Source: an uncultured bacterium (GTDB lineage: Bacteria > Patescibacteriota > Saccharimonadia > Saccharimonadales > Saccharimonadaceae). From it: 64,000 nucleotides of DNA. Where the stretch lies: the NCBI GenBank assembly GCA_903832635.1, contig CAILCF010000001.1, positions 124,001 through 188,000 of the forward strand, written 5' to 3'. The translations under genes were made by a program, and so were the position numbers. Below, piece by piece: positions 47,984 to 56,904 of this stretch. Below the pieces are notes generated by a model that saw only the letters and a program-made list of their open reading frames with translations, was not told where the DNA came from and searched no databases. Within the stretch, counting starts at the first letter, position 1; each line of letters opens with the position of its first letter.

Positions 47984-48489
47984 TTTATTACCGTACTGAA
48001 TATAAATTCAACTAATGTAACCGCCGAAAGCATCAATACCAGCCCCACGGCCGACATTGTCATCGTCGAGCGCGCTTTGGCGGCAGTCTCGGGCTTTCCC
48101 TGACTAATAATAAACAACCAGCCGCCGTAAAGGAACATAAAACCGGACACATACGCTAGTGCCATGACAGCCATTTCGATTACGTTCAGGGCAACCCGCC
48201 AAATAAAATTTGAAAGTCCGTCATTCTTCCCAGGGCTATTCAAGTCTTTTGGACTTTGTATACTGCAGTCGGGTGCGGGCTTGGTCAAACCCCTGTACCA
48301 TGATGGGAATCCCAAAAAGCCACTATTACAGCTATCGTCAAGTTTAGCGGTACCACCACCGGCACCGCCCCCACCAGCTAGCATTGCTTCGGTTTTCGGG
48401 GCTGATACCATTATTATCGCTGTTCCGGCAAACGCCGTAACAAGAAATACGGCCACCAAATGTAATAAATTCATCTTGAAAACTTTCAT
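47980..48489 (-). CDS. TrbC/VirB2-like protein with Gly-rich region
   Basis: About 169 residues from the ATG at 48489, whose A is shared with the upstream stop (TAATG). A signal peptide leads into AGGGGAGGGTAKLDDSC, a Cys-rich exposed segment, then helices around FMFLYGGWLFIISQGKPETAAKARSTMTMSAVGLVLMLSAVTLVEF. Longer than the other members. Confidence 0.78.
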   Translation of the reverse strand: MKVFKMNLLHLVAVFLVTAFAGTAIIMVSAPKTEAMLAGGGGAGGGTAKLDDSCNSGFLGFPSWYRGLTKPAPDCSIQSPKDLNSPGKNDGLSNFIWRVALNVIEMAVMALAYVSGFMFLYGGWLFIISQGKPETAAKARSTMTMSAVGLVLMLSAVTLVEFIFSTVIK

Positions 48490-48923
48490 TATGCGAATAA
48501 TCCCCCAGGAATAAGAAAATTCAAAAACGCCCACATGGTGGCAAACACAATTATCCCTAAGGCCACGTTCGTCAACATAATATTTGCTTTTTTAACCTTA
48601 TCCGGGCTCCCGCCGGCGGTCATATACATTACCGACCCGATGATAACACCGGCAACTGCCGCTATGCCGACACCGGCTGTTAATACATTAACCGCCAGCA
48701 ATAGTATGCCCCAAACCCCCGAAGTCGAAGGGTCATCAGATTTGCCGCCGTTTTCCTTACACGTAATAATAGATGTCACAACGCCACCGCAACAACTTTC
48801 TCCGGATTTTAGGGTAGCACTGCCACATTTTGCAGGCGCCGCGAACACGACCGCTGGGCTGACTAAAATACCGTTAAATCCTATTATCGCCGCAATTATC
48901 AACACTGTTTGTTTTATTTTCAT
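48489..48923 (-). CDS. TrbC/VirB2-like pilin subunit, first of array
   Basis: About 144 residues from the ATG at 48923 (MKIKQTVLIIAAIIGFNG); a frame open to a TTG at 48962 adds a less likely N-terminus. It has a signal peptide, four Cys (SCCGGVV, TCKENGG) and two helices around VIIGSVMYMTAGGSPDKVKKANIMLTNVALGIIVFATMWAF. It begins the pilin operon. Confidence 0.78.
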   Translation of the reverse strand: MKIKQTVLIIAAIIGFNGILVSPAVVFAAPAKCGSATLKSGESCCGGVVTSIITCKENGGKSDDPSTSGVWGILLLAVNVLTAGVGIAAVAGVIIGSVMYMTAGGSPDKVKKANIMLTNVALGIIVFATMWAFLNFLIPGGLFA

Positions 48924-49067
48924 ACCTATTAATAAAATACGATAAATACCAGTATTACGCAAGTGTTTTAAAACCTATAATGCTAATGGCATTGCTTTTT
49001 TTACGTTTTTAGTGTATAAATACTAATAACAATCAAAGCTTCGGAATTACTCGAAAGGATAAATCTT

Positions 49068-50000
49068 ATGAGATACGAAAGAGAATCAACCACAGAAAGA
49101 AAGAATAGGCTTACCCCCAAAAAAGTGCTAGCAACAGCCCTTGCCTTTGGATCACTCGCAATACCTCTGGCTGGTTGCGGTAAAGTCGCTTCCACCCCTT
49201 CACATACGCCATCGCCAAACAAGACAGAGCTGCCTAGCCAAAGTCCGACTGCGTCCCCAGCCGCCGAAGTTTCACCTTCACCAAGCGCAACGCCCGAAAA
49301 GGCTCCGACCCAGCAAGAAGTTGATGCATATGCTTCGTGGGCTGAAAAGTACTCCGGGATGGAAGTTGACGAATTTGATGCTTTGTCTAGGGACGAAAGG
49401 TTGCCGTATGCTCAATATCGTATGGATTACACCGTTGCACATGATGTCTACAATGCAATGTATAACAGTGAATATAATGACAACGGGAACTACAAGATTA
49501 CTCCGATGCTCGCTTCACCTGGCGACACTGGCGAACAAATAATTAGCAATAACACGTATCATGACCAATTAGCACACCTACAACTTCAAGAACCAGCCGA
49601 TACTCCAACGCTTGACAAGGTAAAAGCCCAAGAGGCGATGAGCGCAGTTTACTATGATGTTGACAACAGCAAAGTCGTGTCTGGTGCTTATTCAGATTCG
49701 GTTGATAAGCTTGGGACCAAGCTCCCCGCCATTATCCCAACCTGGACAGCGCTCCATACAAGCGAGCTATCAAACGGCCATGACAGCGAAGGTAACAAAG
49801 TCCAATACAAAATAATAAAAATCCGCGACAACTACAACCCAAATGTAACACCAGCCGACCCTTATGCCGGGAAAACTGTGTTTGCTGAATTTGCATATGT
49901 AACATTTACAAGCTACGACGGTTCAGAACAGTCCATATGGCTGTTGGACATGACAAGCCTTTCTATGGACGGCCTCAAGGCTACTGCAACGATTAAATAA
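49068..50000 (+). CDS. Lipoprotein of unknown function
   Basis: A 310-residue exported lipoprotein: basic N-terminus, hydrophobic stretch, and lipobox LAGC with Cys37. A Thr/Ser/Pro-rich stalk (about 40-85) carries the soluble domain (about 90-310; WAEKYSGMEVDEFDALSRDERLPYAQYRMDY). GAAAGGA lies before the ATG. It is divergent from the pilin operon and next to the VirB6-like gene, so it may belong to the secretion apparatus as an outer-surface component, though no T4SS lipoprotein family is recognised. Confidence 0.75.
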   Translation: MRYERESTTERKNRLTPKKVLATALAFGSLAIPLAGCGKVASTPSHTPSPNKTELPSQSPTASPAAEVSPSPSATPEKAPTQQEVDAYASWAEKYSGMEVDEFDALSRDERLPYAQYRMDYTVAHDVYNAMYNSEYNDNGNYKITPMLASPGDTGEQIISNNTYHDQLAHLQLQEPADTPTLDKVKAQEAMSAVYYDVDNSKVVSGAYSDSVDKLGTKLPAIIPTWTALHTSELSNGHDSEGNKVQYKIIKIRDNYNPNVTPADPYAGKTVFAEFAYVTFTSYDGSEQSIWLLDMTSLSMDGLKATATIK

Positions 50001-50078
50001 TATAGACCCTTTATAGCTTCTCTTTAATAATCGTCGACCATCAAACTCCTTGCGCACTCATACCCCTTGTGGTTAAAT

Positions 50079-53048
50079 ATGGGTACTATGTGGCATAAAC
50101 ACACATTTAAACAAACAGTAATTTTTTCTTTGATATTTTCGATTATTTTTGGGCTGTTTGCCCCCGCTTTGACTGAGCTGGTTGGCGCTATACGCGACCC
50201 TGGGACCCCAACCTCTGATATTAGTGTCAACTATACCCCAACTCAAAGCGTTTTATCGTATATCTATTATAACGCAATGTCCAAGTGCATAAATTCTGAT
50301 TCGCTTTTCAAAAACCAAGTAGTAACCAAATCAAAAGACCACCCGACAATGACTAATGCGGATATAAATTCAGGAGCCTGGTTCCGCTCAGCCCCTACGA
50401 TTGCCGATGGCTACGCCCTGAAAGGGATGGGGGCTGGCTTTAATTATGTTAACAATGGCGCCGCTAAGGACCAGGATATTAATTGTATGGATACAGATTG
50501 GATTGCGGCGGCGGCCTCTTTGTGGGGCTTTGATAGCATCGGTGCTCTTTATTGTGGCTTAGGTTTGCAGTCGGGCAGTGGCCAAGCGGGCGTCCCAGAA
50601 ACATGCGACCCTTCTAGTACGAGTCAAACATATGACTACGTACTGGCTGGCCCCAGCGCCGGGATGGTTGATAGGACACAACTTATGAAAAATTTCCAGG
50701 CAGCAGTCCAGTACCAAATTGGTGGCTACCCGACATTCAACATGGATGCTCAGACAACTATGACCAACCCGATGGAGTATGTGCTGTATAAAGGCGCATT
50801 TATCGGTGGATGCCTGGAGACCACACCCGATGGTGTTACTAAATTGAAAGATCCCAACGATGCGAATAGCAATAGGAATTATTTCCCAGGCCCCAAAGAC
50901 CTAAAAATGGTCGATACGGATGGCAAACTGGACGAAGCCGATTATGATAACTACAGCACAGGGATGAACGACCGGATAAACACCGACACCATTCGAGCAT
51001 ATGTCCAGGACCAGCCAAAGGGTAGCGATAGGATAATGAAATGCGTTGACCTTGCAAATGGAATGAACGCATTTGCCGGAGATTACAAAGCTTGGATTGT
51101 GGCGAATGGTTCCGACACAGCAGCACGTGATATCACTCCTGTCCCTAAAACCAATAACCCTGATGCCACGACCTGCGCTATAACCGGAATCGGTTGGATT
51201 ATCTGCCCTGTAGTGAATTTTATGGCCACTGTCGCTGATGCGGCCTATGGTTACCTGGCTAATAATTTCCTCAGTGTAAAGGTTGAAATGTTCGACACCA
51301 GTAGCTCAACTTATTCGGCTTGGTCTATTATGCGAAGTTTTGCCAATGTAGCGTTTGTTATCGCATTTTTGATAATTATATTTTCGCAACTGACTGGTTT
51401 TGGTATTGCAAATTATGGGATTAAAAAATTATTACCAAGAATAATTGTCGCCGCAATATTGGTTAACCTGTCGTATTTCATATGCCAGTTTGCCGTGGAT
51501 TTATCAAACATTCTGGGTAAATCGATGAGCGATTTGTTTACAAACGTCGCAGTCCCGTCAGGTAAGTCACCTGGTTTTTGGAGTACTGGTAGTCATTCCT
51601 CGTGGTCTACGGTAGCCGGCGGGATTCTGGCTGTCGCCGTGGCCGGGGCCGCCGCGGCGTGGGCGGGGCTGTCTGCTCTGATACCAATTTTAATTGCTGC
51701 CGTTGTCGCCCTGGTCATGGTGCTGTTTATATTAATTGCCCGTCAAGCAATTATCGTGTTGCTGGTGGTAATTGCGCCATTGGCTTTTGTGGCGTATCTG
51801 TTGCCAAACACCGAAAATTTGTTCCATAAGTGGAGAAAATTATTAACATCCATGCTGCTGCTGTATCCAATTGTTGCACTCATTTATGGGGTGTCGACTT
51901 TCGCATCAAAAATATTAAACGGTGCAATGTCCGGGTCCGGTTGGATAGGTGAGATAGCCGCCGCATCGGTGGTTGTATTGCCACTATTTCTAATCCCAAG
52001 TCTGTTAAAGAAATCTATGGATGGTATTGGTGGTATCGGCAAAGCTTTAAATAATATGGGTTCAAGGGCTGGGAAAGGGGCTGGGAAGAAGTTTACGGAT
52101 TCAGATATTAACCGGCACATGGTGGCAAGAAAGGCCGACCGAACAGCAAGAATGAAAACGGGGAAGTATGTAGGAAGGGGTGGTAGATGGAACCCCGGGA
52201 ACCTACGTTCAGGGCTTAATAGGAGGCTAAATAGTAATAGGCGGTTTAATGCTTTAACGGGTGGTTTTGGTGCATCACGAGCGCTAGCCGGTCAGTCCCA
52301 GGACAGAAAAGAGATAGAGGAGGCTATGGCTATGTTTGGCGGCGATGACGACCTAGCAGTTGCATGGGCACAGTCCGGTGGTGACAACACCCATGCCGCC
52401 TATACAGGGCTAAAAGCCGCCCAACAGCAGCAGTTTGATAAAATGCGAGAAGCAAAAATGCACGAAAAGGCCACTTCGCATCTTGCAGCAGCAAGATATA
52501 TATCCGAAAATGGCAAGGGCAGTGGTGCCGATGCCCATACAGCCCTAGACAGGGCAAGGTCGGCTGGTGCGAGTGAAACAGACGTCGCAGGGGCGACATC
52601 ACAGGCCATTGCTGCATATAGGAAAAGTGGTCGCGGTGATGCCTTGGCAGAGCTCAGTACTCTCAGCGGAACTGCTCCGCTAACAGCTACCCAGGGGTGG
52701 GATCAAGTTTCCGCATCGTCTGTTAGCCGAAAAGGAATTGACACCCCCGCTGGATTGGCTAACTTCAGTACACATCTGACTACTGGGGCCAGCGCCGAAA
52801 GCAAGACAACGCAGGCTCTAGATGGTTTTTCAAGTATGGAGACTCGTGCGCAGAATATAGCAGAACCAGTGATATTAGCTGCCGCCAGTACGCATGCGGC
52901 AGCAAAATACGCACGCGACATGACGCAATATGGTGTTGATTATGCGGCCGCAACAGCAGCAGGCCAACCACCTCCACCACGCCCAACTTCACCACCGGCA
53001 GCATTCGGCAGTATTAGGGAAGCTCAAAACTATTTCGGGATAAAATAA
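50079..53048 (+). CDS. VirB6/TrbL-like polytopic channel protein
   Basis: About 990 residues; the ATG at 50079 is a guess, as 50088 is equally possible. An N-terminal signal anchor is followed by a large extracytoplasmic domain (about 40-380). A membrane block of about six helices (about 415-655) contains FVIAFLIIIFSQLTGFGIANYGIKKLLPRIIVAAILVNLSYFI (given here by its start), the VirB6 hallmark region. A basic, Ala-rich cytoplasmic tail (about 660-990) follows. It should form part of the inner-membrane channel, with VirB4 and PrgI encoded downstream. Confidence 0.82.
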   Translation: MGTMWHKHTFKQTVIFSLIFSIIFGLFAPALTELVGAIRDPGTPTSDISVNYTPTQSVLSYIYYNAMSKCINSDSLFKNQVVTKSKDHPTMTNADINSGAWFRSAPTIADGYALKGMGAGFNYVNNGAAKDQDINCMDTDWIAAAASLWGFDSIGALYCGLGLQSGSGQAGVPETCDPSSTSQTYDYVLAGPSAGMVDRTQLMKNFQAAVQYQIGGYPTFNMDAQTTMTNPMEYVLYKGAFIGGCLETTPDGVTKLKDPNDANSNRNYFPGPKDLKMVDTDGKLDEADYDNYSTGMNDRINTDTIRAYVQDQPKGSDRIMKCVDLANGMNAFAGDYKAWIVANGSDTAARDITPVPKTNNPDATTCAITGIGWIICPVVNFMATVADAAYGYLANNFLSVKVEMFDTSSSTYSAWSIMRSFANVAFVIAFLIIIFSQLTGFGIANYGIKKLLPRIIVAAILVNLSYFICQFAVDLSNILGKSMSDLFTNVAVPSGKSPGFWSTGSHSSWSTVAGGILAVAVAGAAAAWAGLSALIPILIAAVVALVMVLFILIARQAIIVLLVVIAPLAFVAYLLPNTENLFHKWRKLLTSMLLLYPIVALIYGVSTFASKILNGAMSGSGWIGEIAAASVVVLPLFLIPSLLKKSMDGIGGIGKALNNMGSRAGKGAGKKFTDSDINRHMVARKADRTARMKTGKYVGRGGRWNPGNLRSGLNRRLNSNRRFNALTGGFGASRALAGQSQDRKEIEEAMAMFGGDDDLAVAWAQSGGDNTHAAYTGLKAAQQQQFDKMREAKMHEKATSHLAAARYISENGKGSGADAHTALDRARSAGASETDVAGATSQAIAAYRKSGRGDALAELSTLSGTAPLTATQGWDQVSASSVSRKGIDTPAGLANFSTHLTTGASAESKTTQALDGFSSMETRAQNIAEPVILAAASTHAAAKYARDMTQYGVDYAAATAAGQPPPPRPTSPPAAFGSIREAQNYFGIK

Positions 53049-53148
53049 TAGTTTAGTCGGGTGGCGGCTGCATATCATCGGCATTGATTTGCATGTTATA
53101 GAAATCTTGACGGAACAGTAAATGGGAAGATGTTATACTATAAGCAGT

Positions 53149-54123
53149 ATGGCGGTATACAAAGTTCCCCAGGATGTTGAAGCTGACGATAAATTAATCG
53201 GTCCGTTCAGTTTTCGCCAGTTTATTTATCTGGTAATCGTGGCTATGGCGATTATGATGGCGTGGGGGTTGGCCCAGTTGTTTGTTCCGCTGGCAGTCCT
53301 GCCGTTGCCTATTGTTGTCTTTTTCGGCGCATTGGCGCTGCCGCTTCGCAAAGACCAACCGATGGAAATTTATATGGCGGCGATGGTGTCTTTTTTCCTT
53401 AAACCCCACCGAAGGTTGTGGGATCCGGATGGCATAGATTCATTAATCGAAATCACTGTTCCCAAAGTAATCGAATACAGCCGAACCAAAGATTTGTCCG
53501 TCAGTGAGGCAGATCGACGTTTCACTTATTTGGCCGAGATTGTTGATACCAAGGGCTGGGCTATTCGTGGACCTGGCGTACAGGCTCCAGACAGTGCAAT
53601 GACCAGTGATGCATATTTAGAAGCCCAATCTGTCGAAGATGTTTTGGACTTTGATAATTCGACTTCGCTGTCACTTAGCGACAAATTAAAACAAAGCGAA
53701 GCCCGAAGGCATCAGGATGCTGTTGATATCATGCACAACAAAGTAGTCGTATCAACCCCGCAAACTGTCGCAACACCACAACCAAAGTCTCAGCCGTCTG
53801 TTTTATCGCAATCAATGCCAAGCCCAACTGGTTATTTTGATGGAGGGTTTTTAGCCGAACCAACCTCGGCGCCCGAACCGACGAACGTAGCACCTATCAA
53901 ATATAATCCATACCCGAATATAAAACAGGCTGTTATCGATCCGATTGGCCAATCAAAGCCCACTGCCAAGCCCAAAACAACCACTAGCGTAAAGGTGGTG
54001 CCTGCTGGTATAATAAACCTCGCAAGCAATACCGATTTAACGATTGCCGCTATTGCTCGTGAAGCAGATAGAATCCAGAAAAAACAGGATGCTACACAAG
54101 AGGTATTAGTTCAACTTCGATAG
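53149..54123 (+). CDS. PrgI-family membrane protein (VirB3-like)
   Basis: About 324 residues from the ATG at 53149 (MAVYKVPQDVEADDKLIGPF), the typical PrgI start. Two helices lie at about 24-65 (QFIYLVIVAMAIMMAW and AVLPLPIVVFFGALALP), followed by KPHRRLWDPD and a long Pro/Gln/Ser-rich cytoplasmic tail (about 150-310). PrgI proteins occupy the VirB3 position beside VirB4 in Gram-positive type IV systems. TATACT lies 9 bases before the ATG. Confidence 0.85.
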   Translation: MAVYKVPQDVEADDKLIGPFSFRQFIYLVIVAMAIMMAWGLAQLFVPLAVLPLPIVVFFGALALPLRKDQPMEIYMAAMVSFFLKPHRRLWDPDGIDSLIEITVPKVIEYSRTKDLSVSEADRRFTYLAEIVDTKGWAIRGPGVQAPDSAMTSDAYLEAQSVEDVLDFDNSTSLSLSDKLKQSEARRHQDAVDIMHNKVVVSTPQTVATPQPKSQPSVLSQSMPSPTGYFDGGFLAEPTSAPEPTNVAPIKYNPYPNIKQAVIDPIGQSKPTAKPKTTTSVKVVPAGIINLASNTDLTIAAIAREADRIQKKQDATQEVLVQLR

Positions 54124-54154
54124 TAATTTCTAAGGGGAGTGGGAAACAGCAAAC

Positions 54155-54985
54155 ATGCCACCAAACAATCAAACGCCAGCCCAATCGCCTGCCGCACCTG
54201 TCGCAGGTAATTCTGGTATTCAGGGATCTGGGAATAATACACCTACACCAATCAAACCAAAAAACCCGAATTCGACCCAAAGCACCCTATTGCTATCCGA
54301 GGTCCGCGACAATATGGTTATCATGTCCGATGGTTCATTCAGGGCGGTTGTCGCGTGTAAGTCAATTAATTTCGATTTAATGAGCAGTACTGAACGCGAA
54401 GGAATAGAATACAGTTACCAGAACTTTCTAAACGCATTGAATCACCCTGTCCAAATTCTAATTAGGTCGCAACGTATCGACATCGGGCCATATATTGATC
54501 GGCTTGTCGAGATACGCCGTAACCAAGACAACATGCTACTGAATGTACTGATGGATGATTATATTGACTATATCGACGTACTCTCCCAAGAGGCAAATAT
54601 TATGGATAAGTCATTTTTTATTGCTATCCCATATTATCCCCAGGGTGATGTTAATAATTTGGTCGAACAAGGCAAGGGTTTCTTTGGCAAGCTATTCGGC
54701 GGAAATAAAAATGTTATCACCAAAATTGATACCGTAACTTACGAAAAAGCCAAGACCGAGATTAAAAACCGGGTGGACGGTGTTATGTCCGGTTTGTTCC
54801 AGTTGGGAATTCAAAGTGCTCAACTTGATACCAAAGAACTGGGCGAACTTTATTACAATTTTTACAATCCAGACACTGCCGTACGCGAACCACTGGGTAA
54901 TTTTGAAGATGTAACCTCGATTTACACAAAAAAAAGTCCGGGTAGCGCACCGCCAACTCAACGGGAAACAGGGGAAGCGCAATGA
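54155..54985 (+). CDS. VirB4/TraC N-terminal-domain-like protein
   Basis: A 276-residue soluble protein lacking a P-loop. The Pro/Asn-rich N-terminus (1-45) leads into a domain starting STLLLSEVRDNMVIMSDGSFRAVVACKSINF, which corresponds to the N-terminal region of TraC-type VirB4 ATPases. It overlaps the next gene by 4 bases (ATGA). The pair looks like a VirB4 ATPase split into two coupled polypeptides. Confidence 0.8.
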   Translation: MPPNNQTPAQSPAAPVAGNSGIQGSGNNTPTPIKPKNPNSTQSTLLLSEVRDNMVIMSDGSFRAVVACKSINFDLMSSTEREGIEYSYQNFLNALNHPVQILIRSQRIDIGPYIDRLVEIRRNQDNMLLNVLMDDYIDYIDVLSQEANIMDKSFFIAIPYYPQGDVNNLVEQGKGFFGKLFGGNKNVITKIDTVTYEKAKTEIKNRVDGVMSGLFQLGIQSAQLDTKELGELYYNFYNPDTAVREPLGNFEDVTSIYTKKSPGSAPPTQRETGEAQ

Positions 54986-56883
54986 TGGCCAGGAAAAAAC
55001 TTGACGTTTCTGAAATCGCTGCCCAGCAAAGCGAGCGTGAGCAGGTAGAAGTCGAACAGGCCTTTTTAAAGGGCGTAACGACACTCCGTGATTTAATTGC
55101 CCCCAGCAGTATCGAAATTCACTCATCACACTTCCGACTAGGCACGAAATATGGACGAACACTTTATATATATGGCTATCCACGACAAATATACACCGGC
55201 TGGCTGAGTTCGCTAATTAATATCGATGAGGTGCTGGATGTAAGTATGTTTATTTATCCGGTTGAAAGCCAAGTTGTTTTAAAAAATTTGAGTAAAAAGG
55301 TTACTCAGCTGGAAGCGTCTATGTCGATTAACAGCGACAAAGGCAAGATTCGTGATCCAGGACTAGAGGCTGCTATCGGTGATGCTGAAGAGCTTCGCGA
55401 TGAACTGCAAGTTGGCGCAGAAAAGTTTTTCCGTTTTGGACTATATATAACACTGTACGCAGATAGTCTGGATGAGCTTGGATTCGTTCAACATAAAATT
55501 GAAACGATATTCGGCCAACAAATGGTATTTAGCAAAGTTGCCAGCAGTCAACAAGAGCAAGGGCTGAACAGTACGATTCCTCAAATGTCCGACCAGTTGC
55601 AAATACGGCGCAACATGAACACGGGCGCAATCAGTACCAGCTTTCCGTTTACCAGCGCTGATTTGACACAGGAAAAAGGCATTTTGTATGGAATTAATAT
55701 GCATAATAATGGCCTAGTCATCTTTGATAGGTTCAGTTTAGAAAACGCCAATATGGTTGTATTTGCCAAAGCCGGTGCCGGAAAATCTTTTACGGTCAAG
55801 ATTGAAGCCTTACGAAGTATGATGACCGGAAGTGAAATTATTATTATTGATCCGGAAAATGAATATCAAAAATTATGCGAAGCTGTCGGTGGCAGTTATA
55901 TCCGCCTAAGTTTGAACTCGAACACCAGAATTAATCCTTTTGATTTGCCACGTGTTATCGATACGGACGAAGCCGACAATGCCTTGCGCGCAAATCTAAT
56001 TACTTTGCATGGTTTACTAAAACTAATGCTGGGGACGACCCAGCCAACCACAACTGGCGTTCCAATGCCTTCCGCACTGACACCAGCCGAAGAGGCTGAT
56101 TTAGACCAAGCATTAATTGATACATATGCACGCGTCGGCATTACTGCCGATCCATTGACGCATAATTCATTACCGCCAACAATCAGCGATTTATATGACA
56201 CACTTTTGCATATGGGCGGTAGTGGTCCAAGTCTGGCACAACGCCTGCGAAAATACACCTCAGGCACGTTCGCTGGCATATTCAGCCAGCAATCAAACAC
56301 CGAGATTAATAATACGATGGTTGTATTTAATACTCGCGACTTAGAAGACGAGTTGCGACCAGTCGCTATGTATATTATTCTTAGCCATATTTGGAATATT
56401 ATTAGGGCTGAAAAGAAGAGGCGCTTGTTGATAGTTGACGAGGCTTGGGAATTAATGAAGTACGACGATTCGGCAAACTTTTTGTTCAGCCTTGCAAAAC
56501 GAGCCCGAAAATACTACCTGGGCCTGACTACGATAACCCAGGACGTTGAAGATTTTATGAGTAGCAAGATGGGTCGCGCCATCGTGGCAAACAGCTCGAT
56601 GTCGATTCTGTTGAAGCAGTCGCCAAGTGCGGTTGATGTCATGTCAAATGTATTTAAATTAACAGAGGAAGAAAAGAAGCGTCTGGCAAATTTCCCAATC
56701 GGCCAAGGTTTATTCTTTGCCGGTCAAAGCCATGTCCATATTCAAATCGACGGCAGTGAAAACGAAAAACAACTTGCAAATACAAACCCGCAAATTGCCG
56801 ACAAACCATTAGGGGATTTGCAAGTACGACCAAATAGCGGGCCAAGTGCCACTAGCTATATTAACCCAGGGTCAAGCGTGTAA
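54982..56883 (+). CDS. virB4: VirB4-like secretion ATPase
   Basis: A 633-residue hexameric ATPase of type IV secretion. Walker A is FAKAGAGKSFTVK (about residues 261-273), Walker B RLLIVDEAWELMKYD (about 480-494), and TTITQDVEDFM carries the conserved Gln. The C-terminal block LTEEEKKRLANFPIGQGLFFAGQSHVHIQI is typical of the TraC/VirB4 group. It drives pilus assembly and substrate transfer at the inner membrane. It starts inside the end of the N-terminal-domain gene. Confidence 0.93.
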   Translation: MMARKKLDVSEIAAQQSEREQVEVEQAFLKGVTTLRDLIAPSSIEIHSSHFRLGTKYGRTLYIYGYPRQIYTGWLSSLINIDEVLDVSMFIYPVESQVVLKNLSKKVTQLEASMSINSDKGKIRDPGLEAAIGDAEELRDELQVGAEKFFRFGLYITLYADSLDELGFVQHKIETIFGQQMVFSKVASSQQEQGLNSTIPQMSDQLQIRRNMNTGAISTSFPFTSADLTQEKGILYGINMHNNGLVIFDRFSLENANMVVFAKAGAGKSFTVKIEALRSMMTGSEIIIIDPENEYQKLCEAVGGSYIRLSLNSNTRINPFDLPRVIDTDEADNALRANLITLHGLLKLMLGTTQPTTTGVPMPSALTPAEEADLDQALIDTYARVGITADPLTHNSLPPTISDLYDTLLHMGGSGPSLAQRLRKYTSGTFAGIFSQQSNTEINNTMVVFNTRDLEDELRPVAMYIILSHIWNIIRAEKKRRLLIVDEAWELMKYDDSANFLFSLAKRARKYYLGLTTITQDVEDFMSSKMGRAIVANSSMSILLKQSPSAVDVMSNVFKLTEEEKKRLANFPIGQGLFFAGQSHVHIQIDGSENEKQLANTNPQIADKPLGDLQVRPNSGPSATSYINPGSSV

Positions 56884-56904
56884 AGAATAATATAAAGGAC
56901 TGTT

